Assembly: GCA_004555865.1 (NCBI GenBank)
Contig: SFJO01000007.1
Span: 1 to 64,000 of the forward strand
DNA length: 64,000 nucleotides
Direction of reading: 5' to 3'
DNA from: Oscillospiraceae bacterium
GTDB lineage: Bacteria; Bacillota; Clostridia; Oscillospirales; Ruminococcaceae
Below are positions 16,109 to 24,590 of this stretch, piece after piece. The notes under the pieces are model-generated. The model saw nothing but the letters and a program-made list of their open reading frames with translations. It was not told the DNA's origin and made no database searches. Within the stretch, counting starts at the first letter, position 1. Each line of letters opens with the position of its first letter. Position numbers and translations under genes: made by a program.

Positions 16109-16957
16109 ATGCCCGGCACCCTGTATGTGGTGGCCACCCCCATCGGCAACCTGGACGATATGCCGCCCCGGGTGGCAGCCACCTTCGGCCTGGCCGATTT
16201 TGTGGCTGCGGAGGACACCCGCGTCACCCTGAAGCTGCTGAACCATCTGGGGCTGAAAAAGCCCATGGTCAGCTATTTTGAGCACAATGCCGCCCAGCGA
16301 GGCGGGCAGATTCTGGCCCGCATTCAGGCGGGGGAGAACTGCGCCCTGTGCAGCGACGCGGGTATGCCCGCCATCTCCGACCCCGGCGAGCAGATCGTCA
16401 CCGATGCGCTGGAGCTGGGCATTCCCGTGGTGCCGGTGCCGGGTGCGTCCGCCTGCGTCACTGCCCTGGCGGTGAGCGGCCAGCCCACCGCCCGCTTTGT
16501 GTTTGAGGGTTTTCTGCCGGTGCCCCGCCGGGCCCGCGCCCAGCGGCTGGAAAGCCTGAAGCGGGAGGAGCGCACCGTCATCTTCTACGAGGCCCCCCAC
16601 AAGCTCAGGGGCACCCTGGCCGACCTGGCCGGGGCCTTCGGCGAGCAGCGCAGCCTTACCCTGTGCCGGGAGCTGACCAAGCTGCACGAGGAGATCTTCA
16701 AAACCACCATCGGCGGGGCCATGGCCCGCTACGCCGAGGAGGCCCCCCGGGGCGAGTTTGTGCTGGTGATGGCCGGCGCAGCCCCCGAGGAAACCGGGGA
16801 GACCCCGCCCACCCTGGAGGAGGCCGTGGCCGCCGCCCGGGCCCTGATGGCCCAGGGGCAGAGCGCCAGCGCCGCCGCCAAGGCTGCCGCCGCCCAAAGC
16901 CCCTTCGGCAAGGGGGAAATCTACCGTCTGCTGTGCCGGGAGGAGGAGGACGAATGA
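16109..16957 (+). CDS. rsmI: 16S rRNA (cytidine1402-2'-O)-methyltransferase
   Basis: From the ATG at 16109, behind GGAAAGGAG, the protein has 282 residues, normal for RsmI. Tetrapyrrole-methylase-fold motifs are clear: GTLYVVATPIGNLDD at the N-terminus, AAEDTR, CSDAGMPAISDPG and VPVPGASA. RsmI adds the 2'-O-methyl group to C1402 in the decoding centre. The C-terminal 50 residues are Ala-rich. The stop overlaps the next ATG (ATGA), coupling it to the phosphodiesterase gene. Confidence 0.93.
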   Translation: MPGTLYVVATPIGNLDDMPPRVAATFGLADFVAAEDTRVTLKLLNHLGLKKPMVSYFEHNAAQRGGQILARIQAGENCALCSDAGMPAISDPGEQIVTDALELGIPVVPVPGASACVTALAVSGQPTARFVFEGFLPVPRRARAQRLESLKREERTVIFYEAPHKLRGTLADLAGAFGEQRSLTLCRELTKLHEEIFKTTIGGAMARYAEEAPRGEFVLVMAGAAPEETGETPPTLEEAVAAARALMAQGQSASAAAKAAAAQSPFGKGEIYRLLCREEEDE

Positions 16958-17460
16958 CCCGTCTTGTGGTTGTGTCCGACAGTCACGGAAATCCCGCCGC
17001 CCTGCGCCGGGCCATCGCCTCGGTGCCGGATGCCAATGCCGTGTTTTTTCTGGGCGACGGCATCCGCGACCTGCTGCAGGTCCGGGAAGAGTTTCCCGGC
17101 CTGCGGTTTTATCCGGTGGCGGGCAACTGCGATTTTCAGCGCAGCTACCCCGCCGAGGGGCTGGTGCCCTTTGAGGGGCGGCTGATCTTCTACACCCACG
17201 GCCACCTGTACGGCGTGGCCATGGGGCCGGAGCAGCTGCAGCTCACCGGCGAGAACCGCGGGGCGGACATCGTGCTGTTCGGCCACACCCACCGGCCGCT
17301 CATCGTACCCGGTGAGCGGGACTGGCCCGCCGCCCTGAACCCGGGCAGCTGCAGCCGCCCCCGCGGCCCCGAAGGCCCCACCTTTGCGGTGCTGACCCTG
17401 GAAAAGGGCCAGCCGCCCCATATGGAGATCCGCCGCCTGCGGGAGGGCGGCAGCCAATAA
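16954..17460 (+). CDS. YfcE/MJ0936-type metallophosphodiesterase
   Basis: This 168-residue protein has the full calcineurin-like metal set: VVSDSHGN (DxH), FLGDGIRD (GD), VAGNCDF (GNCD), THGH and FGHTHRPL (GHTH), ending with LNPGSCSRPRG. YfcE-family enzymes hydrolyse phosphodiesters in vitro; their physiological substrate is unknown. A GGAGGAGGA site inside the rsmI end precedes the ATG. A TAA stop is followed 33 bases later by birA. Confidence 0.88.
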   Translation: MTRLVVVSDSHGNPAALRRAIASVPDANAVFFLGDGIRDLLQVREEFPGLRFYPVAGNCDFQRSYPAEGLVPFEGRLIFYTHGHLYGVAMGPEQLQLTGENRGADIVLFGHTHRPLIVPGERDWPAALNPGSCSRPRGPEGPTFAVLTLEKGQPPHMEIRRLREGGSQ

Positions 17461-17493
17461 CGCCTGCCCCGCATCGGCAAGGAGGAATTGATT

Positions 17494-18246
17494 ATGAACG
17501 CACCGCTCATTCATCTGCCCGAGGTGGACAGCACCAACCTCTGGGCCAAAGCGAATCTGGACAAGCTGGCCCCCGCCGGTGTGGTGTGGACCACCTGCCA
17601 GACCGCCGGCCGCGGCCGCCTGGGCCGGGGCTGGACCAACGCCGCCGGGCAGGGCCTGTATCTGACCAGCGGCTACACCGCCAAAACCGTGCAGCCCAGC
17701 ACCCTGCCCCTGTTCAGCGCCCTGGCCGTGCAGCGGGCACTGACCACCGTGCTCGGCCCGCTGGATTTGAAGGTGAAGTGGCCCAACGACCTGATCCTCA
17801 ACGGCAAAAAGCTGGTGGGCATTCTGTGCGAGGGCACCGCGGACGGCATCGTCAGCGGCATCGGCACCAACCTGGCCCAGGACCAGGCCTATTTCGACGC
17901 CCTGAACCTGCCCCACGGCACCAGCCTTGTGCTGGAGGGCCTGACCGTGAACGACCAGATGATCGAACAGCTGGCCGCCGCCTACGCCGAGGAGCTGACC
18001 GGCCCCCGCTTTGCCGTTTGGGCCGCCGAGGGCTTTGCGCCCTTCCTGGAGGAGTACCGCGCCCTGTGCATCAACCTGGGCCGCCCCGTCAAGTTTGAGG
18101 GCGGCCAGGGCGTGGCCGAACAGGTGGACGAAGAGGGCCGCCTGATCGTGCGCACCGAGGTGGGCGAACAGAAAGTTTTCACCGGCGAGGTGAGCGTGAA
18201 GGGCGTTTACGAGGACATCGAACGCACCGAGCGCACCCCCCGCTGA
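17494..18246 (+). CDS. birA: Biotin--[acetyl-CoA-carboxylase] ligase, catalytic domain only
   Basis: The 250-residue enzyme begins at the ATG at 17494 with AAGGAGGAA 8 bases upstream. Motifs include EVDSTNLWAK, QTAGRGRLGRGW (biotinyl-AMP loop), KVKWPNDLILNGKKLVGIL and GIGTNL. No N-terminal helix-turn-helix precedes the ligase domain, so this is a group I BirA that attaches biotin to carrier lysines but does not repress transcription. No biotin carboxylase gene is in view. It lies in a rightward run after rsmI-yfcE. Confidence 0.92.
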   Translation: MNAPLIHLPEVDSTNLWAKANLDKLAPAGVVWTTCQTAGRGRLGRGWTNAAGQGLYLTSGYTAKTVQPSTLPLFSALAVQRALTTVLGPLDLKVKWPNDLILNGKKLVGILCEGTADGIVSGIGTNLAQDQAYFDALNLPHGTSLVLEGLTVNDQMIEQLAAAYAEELTGPRFAVWAAEGFAPFLEEYRALCINLGRPVKFEGGQGVAEQVDEEGRLIVRTEVGEQKVFTGEVSVKGVYEDIERTERTPR

Positions 18247-18311
18247 CCCCCAAGACCGCTTATCCACCCGCCGGGCTGCCCGCCCGGCCTGATTCGGAGG
18301 GAATACACCCC

Positions 18312-18956
18312 ATGACCACGAACGATTACATCCAACTCATGATCTGCTTTGTCTGCGTCGGCGCATTTCTGTACATGTTCATCCGCTGGAACCAGGGTTC
18401 CAACCCGGCCGATGGCAAGAGCAGCGACCGCACCCCCGCCGGGGAGGACAAGGCTGTGGGCGCGGCCAAGCTGCGCCGCAAGGCGGAGACCTGGGCCCGC
18501 ACCCACGACGCCAAGGTGATCGGCCCCGTCAGCCTGAACTGGGGCGGCAAGGAAGGCAGCTTTGACTTTGTGCTGGTGGGCTGGTTCGGCGCGCTGGGCG
18601 TCAACTGCCTGGGCTACGGCGGCACCATCTACGGCACCGCCGACGAAAAGCAGTGGCTGCAGGAGAAGAACGGCGCCCGCCTCCAGTTTGACAATCCCCT
18701 GGAAGCCCAGACCACCTCGGCCCGCGTTCTGCGCGGCGTTCTGATGGACGGCGGCCTGCGCGGCATGGACGTGGAGAGCGCCCTGGTGTTCACCAGCCCC
18801 GCCGTGGAGCTGAGCCTGCCCCGCCGCCTGAACTATTACAGCAACGAGACCTTTGCCGCCCTGCTGAAAGAGAGCCGCTTCGCCGCCGACAAGGGCGTGG
18901 ACGTGGAAAAGGCCTGCCAGCTGATCGAGGCTGCGAACACCGCCGCCAAGCAGTAA
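18312..18956 (+). CDS. Single-pass membrane protein with NERD-like domain
   Basis: The 214-residue protein has an N-terminal hydrophobic helix at about residues 8-25 and a polar linker. The rest resembles the nuclease-related domain: SFDFVLVGWFGALGVNCLGYGGTIYG corresponds to the NERD strand pair, and LQFDNPLEAQTTSARVLRGVL to the NP-xxQ-xxH helix. The usual catalytic Glu and Lys are not obvious (Gly and Tyr stand near E-x-K), so nuclease activity is doubtful. A GGAGGGAAT site precedes the ATG. The family call is tentative; it could be a lineage-specific membrane protein. Confidence 0.5.
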   Translation: MTTNDYIQLMICFVCVGAFLYMFIRWNQGSNPADGKSSDRTPAGEDKAVGAAKLRRKAETWARTHDAKVIGPVSLNWGGKEGSFDFVLVGWFGALGVNCLGYGGTIYGTADEKQWLQEKNGARLQFDNPLEAQTTSARVLRGVLMDGGLRGMDVESALVFTSPAVELSLPRRLNYYSNETFAALLKESRFAADKGVDVEKACQLIEAANTAAKQ

Positions 18957-19030
18957 GCACCCTGTGAGGGGGCGCGCCGGGCCGCCGATTTTGCCTTTGG
19001 GCGAAATTTTCACCGGGATTTACAGATTAT

Positions 19031-19117
19031 TCATATCCCCGTAAAAATTTCATCGTAACTGTCCTGTATACTCAGAATCACAGAAGCGGTGGAGCCGCAA
19101 CCGCCGGTTCTGTACAT
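19031..19117 (-). CDS. Putative 28-residue small protein
   Basis: On the minus strand GAGGAGGAA stands 3-4 bases before an ATG (19117) opening MYRTGGCGSTASVIL and 13 further residues to TGA. The ribosome site is strong but slightly close. A terminator-like hairpin (19159-19187) lies upstream on that strand. I know no homolog. It may be a leader or toxin-like peptide, or chance. The rest of 18957-19484 holds that hairpin, the ferredoxin promoter and otherwise nothing I recognise. Confidence 0.3.
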   Translation of the reverse strand: MYRTGGCGSTASVILSIQDSYDEIFTGI

Positions 19118-19150
19118 GATTCCTCCTCACACCAAAGCGATACCCCAAAA

Positions 19151-19198
19151 AGAAAAAGTGCTCACCTGTACCGCAAGCAGGTGAGCATTTTTCTTTTT
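19151..19198. terminator. Bidirectional hairpin terminator
   Basis: TGCTCACCTG (19159-19168) pairs with CAGGTGAGCA (19178-19187), extended by flanking A and T tracts (AAAAAG before, TTTTTC after). Confidence 0.7.
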
Positions 19199-19343
19199 GT
19201 GCCGGCTGCCGGGCGGCGGCAGAATGCCGTGCAGGCAGAACCTTTCCCGAACCAAACGTACTCTTGTTTTTTACACATTGCCGCCCGCGCCGGAAAACGG
19301 CCCACAAACAGACGGTTTCGGGCAATCGGCGGCGGTGCGGGTC

Positions 19344-19371
19344 TTGCCTTTTTCGGATTTTATGATACAAT
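19344..19371 (+). promoter_or_regulatory. Promoter of the ferredoxin gene
   Basis: TTGCCT (19344-19349), 16 bases, TACAAT (19366-19371). The leader to the ATG is about 105 bases. Confidence 0.55.
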
Positions 19372-19484
19372 AAAGTGAGAGAAGGGGCCCAACCCTTCAC
19401 AAACAGGGCCGTGCCTCCCGTGCAGGCCGAGCACCCCGTCCAAACTACTTATTTTCTGAGGCACGGAGAAAAAGGAGTACAACC

Positions 19485-19655
19485 ATGGCTTACAAGATTA
19501 CTGATGCTTGTGTTTCCTGCGGCACCTGCGCCGGCGAGTGCCCTGTGGGCGCTATTTCTCAGGGTGACAGCCAGTACGAGATCGACGCCAACGCTTGCGT
19601 TGATTGCGGCACCTGCGCTGGCGCTTGCCCCACTGGCGCGATCGAGCAGGAGTAA
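19485..19655 (+). CDS. 2[4Fe-4S] clostridial-type ferredoxin
   Basis: This 56-residue protein is almost entirely two cluster-binding motifs: C9-x2-C12-x2-C15-x3-C19-P and C38-x2-C41-x2-C44-x3-C48-P. The length and symmetry are those of classical clostridial ferredoxins, small soluble carriers of low-potential electrons. It could accept electrons from the pyruvate:ferredoxin oxidoreductase at 40.8-44.4 kb. AAAGGAG precedes the ATG with good spacing. It is transcribed alone, with its own promoter and terminator. Confidence 0.95.
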   Translation: MAYKITDACVSCGTCAGECPVGAISQGDSQYEIDANACVDCGTCAGACPTGAIEQE

Positions 19656-19685
19656 GTTCCCGCTCTGCGCTGATTGACAAGCAGA

Positions 19686-19720
19686 TGGCGGCGGTTCCCT
19701 TGCGGGGCCGCCGTTTTTTT
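19686..19720 (+). terminator. Terminator of the ferredoxin gene
   Basis: CGGCGG and CCGCCG arms, with an inner TCCC/GGGG pairing, are followed by TTTTTTT. Confidence 0.7.
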
Positions 19721-19758
19721 GTGCCTTCTGTTCGCCGTTTTTGATAAGGAGACCTGCC

Positions 19759-20430
19759 ATGACCACCTGCGAGACCCTCACCCACGGCACCTGCGTGTTC
19801 CTGTCCCAGCGGCACCGCTTCGGCACCGACGCCATGCTTCTGGCGGACTTCTGCCGCCCCCGCCGGGCGGAGTTTGCCGCCGACCTGTGCGGCGGCTGCG
19901 GCATTGTGGCCCTGCGCTGGCACGATGAGGGCCACCGGGGGACCTGCGTCTCGGTGGAGCTGAACGGCGAGGCCCACGGCCTGCTGGCGGCAGCGCTGGC
20001 GGCCCAGCCCGAGGCGGCCCAGCACATCAAGGCCGTTCATGCCGACCTGCGCACCTACGCACCGGCTCAGGCCGGGCAGTTTCATCTGGCGGCCTGCAAC
20101 CCGCCCTATTTCACCGGCGGCCATGCCAGCCCGGACCCCGCCCGGGCCGCCGCCCGCCATGAGGAGACCTGTGCCTTTGAGGACGCCGCCGCCTGCGCAG
20201 CCCGGCTGCTGCGGGACGGCGGGCGCTTTGCGGTGTGCCACCGCCCCCAGCAGCTGGCCCGGGTGCTGGCGGCCCTCACCGCGGCCCGGCTGGAGCCCAA
20301 GCGCCTGCAATTTGTGAAGCAGGCCCCGGACGCGGCCCCCTGGCTGTTTTTGTGCGAGGCCCAGAAGAACCGCCGCCCCGGTCTGACCGTTCTGCCGGAC
20401 CTTCTGCCCGGCCAGTACCCCCATTACTGA
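19759..20430 (+). CDS. TrmN6/YfiC-like SAM-dependent methyltransferase
   Basis: The 223-residue protein has the tRNA1(Val) A37 N6-methyltransferase layout: QRHRFGTDAMLLADF at the N-terminus, a SAM site that is degenerate (ADLCGGCGIVAL in place of DLGCGTGxL), VHADLR, and the catalytic NPPY at about 114-117 in CNPPYF. The family methylates exocyclic amines of adenines in tRNA. The start has an AAGGAG site about 9 bases upstream. The C-terminal segment carries the family's PLVVY-like region in altered form. Substrate is inferred from family. Confidence 0.75.
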   Translation: MTTCETLTHGTCVFLSQRHRFGTDAMLLADFCRPRRAEFAADLCGGCGIVALRWHDEGHRGTCVSVELNGEAHGLLAAALAAQPEAAQHIKAVHADLRTYAPAQAGQFHLAACNPPYFTGGHASPDPARAAARHEETCAFEDAAACAARLLRDGGRFAVCHRPQQLARVLAALTAARLEPKRLQFVKQAPDAAPWLFLCEAQKNRRPGLTVLPDLLPGQYPHY

Positions 20431-20461
20431 GCGGGGTGCGCCTTTTTTGCTGTGTGACCAG

Positions 20462-20500
20462 GAGAGGCCCCTTCGGTGTATTCCGAAGGGGCCTCTCTTT
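20462..20500. terminator. Bidirectional terminator between convergent genes
   Basis: GAGAGGCCCCTTCGG (20462-20476) and CCGAAGGGGCCTCTC (20483-20497) form a perfect 15-base-pair stem with a 6-base loop, followed by TTTGCTTCTTT. Confidence 0.8.
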
Positions 20501-20566
20501 GCTTCTTTGTGAGTTTTTGGGGGAGATGGGGTTGCCGCGCTCTGGTTAAGCGCCCGCGGGCATACG

Positions 20567-21751
20567 TTACTTGTAGCTTTCGGCCAGAGCGCGCAGGGCG
20601 GGCAGGCTGCGCTTCACCTTTTCGGTGTCAATGCAGTAGGCCATGCGGAAGTAGCCCTTCACGCCGAAGTTGTCGCTGGGCACCAGCACCAGTTCAAACT
20701 GCTTGGCCCGGTTGCAGAAGGCCACCGCGTCCTCCTCCAGCGCCTTTGGGAAAATGTAGAAGGTGCCGCCCGGCTTCACACAGGTAAAGCCCAGGCTGGT
20801 CAGCTCATTGTACAGCAGGTTCATGTTTGTCTCGTACACCGACAGGTCACTGGTCTGGTCCAGCACCTTGCTCACCGCCAGCTGGATGATGCTGGGCGGG
20901 CAGTTGTGGCCGGTCTCCCGGCTGATCTGGCCGCACATATCCGCGATCACGTCTGCGCCCTCGGCGGCGGGGTTCACCGCCACATACCCGATGCGCTCGC
21001 CGGGCAGGCTCAGGCTCTTGGAGAAGCTGTAACAGGTCAGGGTGTTCTCGTACATGGAGGCCACATACGGCCCGTCCACACCCGCAAACCGGATCTCCCG
21101 ATACGGCTCATCGCTGATCAGGTAGATGGGGTGGCCGTACTCCCTGCCCTTCTGGCGCAGCAGCTCGGCCAGGCGCTTCAGGGTGGCGGTGGTATACACC
21201 ACGCCCGAGGGGTTGTTGGGGGTGTTCACCAGCACCGCCGCCACGTTGGGGCCCAGCATCGCCTCAAAGGCGTCAAACTGAATCTGGAAGTCCTCCACGT
21301 TGGCGGGCACCACCTGAAGTTCCACGCCCGCGCCGTTGATGTAGGGGTTGTACTCCGGGAAGAAGGGCGCGAAGGTGAGCATCACGTCCCCGGGCTGGGT
21401 CACGGCGCGCACCGCGTGGGCCACTGCGCCCGCCGCGCCGGTGGTCATAAAGATGTGCTTTGCCTCGTAGGGCAGGCCGAAGCGCTTTTTCAGCGAGTCG
21501 GCCACCGCCTGGCGCACGCTCTGGATGCCCAGTATCGGGCTGTACCCATGCAGGGCCACAGGGGGTTGGGTTTCGAGCAGGTGAATCATCTCATCGGTAA
21601 ACGACTGCGGCACGGGCACGCTGGGGTTGCCCAGGCTGTAATCGAACACATTTTCCTTGCCGATCTGGGCCGCCCGGGCTGCGCCCCAGGCGCACATTTC
21701 CCGAATAACGGATTTGTTTTGCAGCATTCCGCGGTAATGTTCAGAAAGCAT
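20567..21751 (-). CDS. PLP-dependent class I aminotransferase
   Basis: This 394-residue fold-type I aminotransferase has FDYSLGNPSVPVP at the start, the cofactor-ring segment TTGAAGAVAHAVRA, NTPNNPSG, SDEPYREI, the Schiff-base Lys in YSFSKSLSLPGERIGY, and a C-terminal FRMAYC carboxylate-binding Arg. It resembles aspartate/aromatic aminotransferases of the AspC/AspB group; exact substrates are not determinable. AGGAGG precedes the ATG. The gene follows the DMT exporter by 78 bases in the same direction, so the two probably share a transcript. Confidence 0.88.
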   Translation of the reverse strand: MLSEHYRGMLQNKSVIREMCAWGAARAAQIGKENVFDYSLGNPSVPVPQSFTDEMIHLLETQPPVALHGYSPILGIQSVRQAVADSLKKRFGLPYEAKHIFMTTGAAGAVAHAVRAVTQPGDVMLTFAPFFPEYNPYINGAGVELQVVPANVEDFQIQFDAFEAMLGPNVAAVLVNTPNNPSGVVYTTATLKRLAELLRQKGREYGHPIYLISDEPYREIRFAGVDGPYVASMYENTLTCYSFSKSLSLPGERIGYVAVNPAAEGADVIADMCGQISRETGHNCPPSIIQLAVSKVLDQTSDLSVYETNMNLLYNELTSLGFTCVKPGGTFYIFPKALEEDAVAFCNRAKQFELVLVPSDNFGVKGYFRMAYCIDTEKVKRSLPALRALAESYK

Positions 21752-21829
21752 GATGGAACCTCCTAGTTCGTTACAAAGCGCATCTCAAGGCAGCCCGCGG
21801 CCGCCGGAACAGCAATGGGAAGGCCGGGC

Positions 21830-22714
21830 TTACTCCCGCTGGGCCAGCACAATGGCCACAAACATCAGCACGCAGCCCGCCAACTCCCGCCCGGTGGGGA
21901 TCTGGTGCAGCACCAGCGCACCGGCCAGCACCGCAAACACGCTTTCCAGGCAGAGAATCAGGCTGGCCACGGTGGGGTCGGTGTCCTTCTGGGCCACGAT
22001 CTGCAGCGTGTAGGCCACGCCGCTGCTCAGCACACCCGCGTACAGAATGGGCATCGCCGCGCTCAGAATCGCCCCCAAGTTCGGGTGCTCAAGCAGCATG
22101 GGGATGAAGCTGAGCACCCCGCAGGTGAAGAACTGAATGCAGGAGAGCTTAACGCCGTCCACCAAGGGGGAGAAGTGGTCGGCACACAGGATGTGGCCGG
22201 TAAAGGCCAGGGCGCACAGCAGCACCAGGCTGTCGCCCAGCGAGAGGCCCTCGGCCCCGGTCATGCACAGCAGCCACAGGCCGGCGGCGCTCATCGCCAC
22301 GCTGAGCCACACCCACCAGCGGGGCTTGCGGCCGAAGGCAAGGCCCGCAATGGGCACCAGCACCACATACAGCGCCGTGATAAAGCCCGCCTTGCCGGGG
22401 GTGGTGTACTGCAGGCCGCACTGCTGAAGAGACGAGCCGAGAAACAGCATCACACCGCAGGAAATGCCGCCGGCGGCCAGCACCCGGCCGCTGCCGTTTT
22501 CCGGCAGGCCGTGGGCCTTTTTGTTGGCCGGATTGTGCTCTTCCCGCCAGGCGATGACCGGCAGCAGCACCAGAGCGCCCAGAAACATCCGTACACAGTT
22601 AAACGTAAAGGGGCCTACGTGGTCCATGCCCACGGTCTGGGCCACAAACGCCGAGCCCCAGATCAGTGCCGTGAGCAGGAGCATCAGATTGCCCCGCAGT
22701 TTTTTCATTTGCAA
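21830..22714 (-). CDS. DMT-superfamily (EamA) transporter
   Basis: This 294-residue protein has ten predicted transmembrane helices in two EamA repeats. The N-terminal signature ALIWGSAFVAQ and the repeat-2 features GVLSSGVAYTLQ and LILCLESVFAVLAG are typical. EamA proteins export amino acids or other metabolites; the substrate is unknown, though cotranscription with an aminotransferase hints at an amino-acid-related compound. The listed TTG start has GGAGGG 9 bases upstream. An ATG two codons later (22708, MKKLRG) is an alternative with poorer spacing. Confidence 0.85.
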   Translation of the reverse strand: MQMKKLRGNLMLLLTALIWGSAFVAQTVGMDHVGPFTFNCVRMFLGALVLLPVIAWREEHNPANKKAHGLPENGSGRVLAAGGISCGVMLFLGSSLQQCGLQYTTPGKAGFITALYVVLVPIAGLAFGRKPRWWVWLSVAMSAAGLWLLCMTGAEGLSLGDSLVLLCALAFTGHILCADHFSPLVDGVKLSCIQFFTCGVLSFIPMLLEHPNLGAILSAAMPILYAGVLSSGVAYTLQIVAQKDTDPTVASLILCLESVFAVLAGALVLHQIPTGRELAGCVLMFVAIVLAQRE

Positions 22715-22746
22715 AAAAACGATCCCTCCGTCCTATGAACCACTTT

Positions 22747-22775
22747 AGCATAGCACATTCCCCGGGCAATCGCAA
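22747..22775 (-). promoter_or_regulatory. Promoter for the DMT exporter-aminotransferase pair
   Basis: On the minus strand TTGCGA (22770-22775), 17 bases, TATGCT (22747-22752). Confidence 0.6.
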
Positions 22776-22873
22776 GGCAAAGCGCCTTTTGCTGGCCTTT
22801 CGCCGCAGAGTGTGCTACAATAGGCGGAGCGCTTTTGCGAGATAAAGAGGCGCTTCAAAATTTTGCGGCGGCA

Positions 22874-22915
22874 AAAGCCTTCCCCGCGAGGGGAAGCCAA
22901 ACGACGCGGCGAGAA
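22874..22915. repeat. Palindromic repeat element, copy 2
   Basis: CTTCCCC-GCGA-GGGGAAG (22879-22896) in the context AAAAGCCTTCCCC..GGGGAAGCCAAA, continuing into a GCGGCG stretch as in copy 1. It lies in the leader region of the MATE gene. Confidence 0.6.
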
Positions 22916-23020
22916 GGACTTCTTCTCATTCTTTTTTCTTCTGTTTGATGCGCCGCCATATTATACTTATAAATACATAGATGCATAATAACCCCACATA
23001 AACCCACGAAAGGAATCCCC

Positions 23021-24370
23021 GTGCAGAACAACCTCACCAGCGGCAGCGTGTTCAAAAACATTCTCGGTTTCTCACTGCCTTACCTGCTCTCGTACTTCTT
23101 GCAAACCCTTTACGGCATGGCCGACCTGTTTCTCATCGGCCGCTATGGCGGGGTTGACGGCACCACCGCCGTTTCCATCGGCAGCCAGGTGATGCACATG
23201 CTCACGGTGATGATCGTGGGCCTGGCCATGGGCGCCACCGTGATGATCGGCCAGGCCGTGGGCGCACAGAACCGGGCCAAGGCCAACCGCTACATCGGCA
23301 ACACCATCACCCTGTTTGCGGGCGCCGCCGCCGTGCTCACCCTGGCCATGCTGTCCCTCTCCAAGGGCATCGTCCTCCTCATGTCCACCCCGGAGGCAGC
23401 CCAGGCCGGCACCGAGGCCTACCTGCGCATCTGCTTTGCGGGCCTGCCCTTCATCATTGCCTACAACGTCATCAGCGCCATCTTCCGGGGCATGGGCGAC
23501 TCCAAAAGCCCCATGTACTTCATTGCGGCGGCCTGTGCGGCCAATATCGGGCTGGACCTACTGTTCATGGGGCCGCTGGCCCTGGGCCCGGCCGGCGCGG
23601 CGCTGGGCACCACCCTCAGCCAGGCGTTCAGCGTGGTACTGTCCCTCATCGTGGTGGTGCGGCGGCGGATGCTGCCCGGGCTGGCCGCGGCCCATCTGCG
23701 CCCCCAGCGGGAATACCTGGGGGACATGGTGAAGATCGGCGTGCCGGTGGCCCTGCAGGACGGTTTCATTCAGGTGTCCTTTCTGGCCATCACCGTGTTT
23801 GCCAACCTGCGCGGCCTGAACGACGCGGCCGCCGTGGGCATTGTGGAAAAGATCATCGGCATCCTGTTCCTGGTTCCTTCCACCATGCTGTCCACGGTGT
23901 CGGCGCTGGCCGCTCAGAACATCGGTGCGGGCAAGCCTCAGCGCGCCCGGGAGGTCATGCGGGACGCCATCTTCATTACGGCCGGGGTGGGGCTGGTGCT
24001 GGCCGGGGCCACCCAGTTCTGCGCCGTTGGGCTGGTGGGGCTGTTCACCGAGTCCGACACGGTGGCCCTCATGGGCAGCCAGTACCTGCGCAGCTATGTG
24101 TGGGACTGCCTGCTGGCGGGCATCCACTTCTGCATCAGCGGCTATTTCTGCGCCTGTGGTGTGTCCGGCTATTCCTTCGCCCACAACGCCATCTCCATTC
24201 TGTGCGCCCGGCTGCCCCTGTCCTGGCTGGCCAGCCGGAACTTCCCGGGCACCCTGTTTCCCATGGGCTGCGCCGCACCGGCCGGTTCGCTGGTGTCGGT
24301 GCTGGTCTGCGGGGTGCTGCTGCGCATCCTGGCCAAAAAGCAGGCCGCGGAGGATTCCAAGGCCGCCTGA
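23021..24370 (+). CDS. MATE-family multidrug efflux transporter
   Basis: The 449-residue protein has twelve predicted transmembrane segments in two bundles. MATE features include SLPYLLSYFLQTLYGMADLFLIGRYGG at the start, IGQAVGAQ in the first half, and SALAAQNIGAGKPQRA in the second. The family exports cationic drugs or metabolites using Na+ or H+ gradients. The start is GTG, with AAAGGA at 8 bases and no nearer ATG. Its leader carries a palindromic repeat copy and TATACT-like sequence at 22962-22967, but no convincing -35. Confidence 0.9.
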   Translation: MQNNLTSGSVFKNILGFSLPYLLSYFLQTLYGMADLFLIGRYGGVDGTTAVSIGSQVMHMLTVMIVGLAMGATVMIGQAVGAQNRAKANRYIGNTITLFAGAAAVLTLAMLSLSKGIVLLMSTPEAAQAGTEAYLRICFAGLPFIIAYNVISAIFRGMGDSKSPMYFIAAACAANIGLDLLFMGPLALGPAGAALGTTLSQAFSVVLSLIVVVRRRMLPGLAAAHLRPQREYLGDMVKIGVPVALQDGFIQVSFLAITVFANLRGLNDAAAVGIVEKIIGILFLVPSTMLSTVSALAAQNIGAGKPQRAREVMRDAIFITAGVGLVLAGATQFCAVGLVGLFTESDTVALMGSQYLRSYVWDCLLAGIHFCISGYFCACGVSGYSFAHNAISILCARLPLSWLASRNFPGTLFPMGCAAPAGSLVSVLVCGVLLRILAKKQAAEDSKAA

Positions 24371-24397
24371 GCGGCGCTGCCCCATTGATTCTGTTTG

Positions 24398-24436
24398 AAA
24401 AAAGCGGTGTGCCCGGCCGGGTGCACCGCTTTTGGG
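24398..24436 (+). terminator. Terminator of the MATE gene
   Basis: AAAAGCGGTGTGCCCGG and CCGGGTGCACCGCTTTT (24400-24433) are near-perfect inverse copies back to back. Confidence 0.65.
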
Positions 24437-24488
24437 TCTGTTTTCGGCGCGCTTTACCTCTCGAAAGCATATTGTACAAAACGCCGAA

Positions 24489-24590
24489 CCGTATGGACAA
24501 AATCCCCAAAAGCAGGGGGGATTCTCTGTGCAATTTGGAGATTTTCTAAAAATTCTTCTAAAATTAGTTGAAAAATTTTTGTCCATATGG
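24489..24590. promoter_or_regulatory. Spaced inverted repeat flanking the glpP promoter
   Basis: CCGTATGGACAAAA (24489-24502) and TTTTGTCCATATGG (24577-24590) are inverse copies with one mismatch, 74 bases apart. The right arm lies inside the promoter spacer, an operator-like position. The binding protein is unknown. Confidence 0.45.

Noticed and set aside
22801..22821. TACAAT near 22816 as a promoter for the MATE gene
   Set aside because: The best -35-like sequence is 21 bases away, too far; left unassigned.
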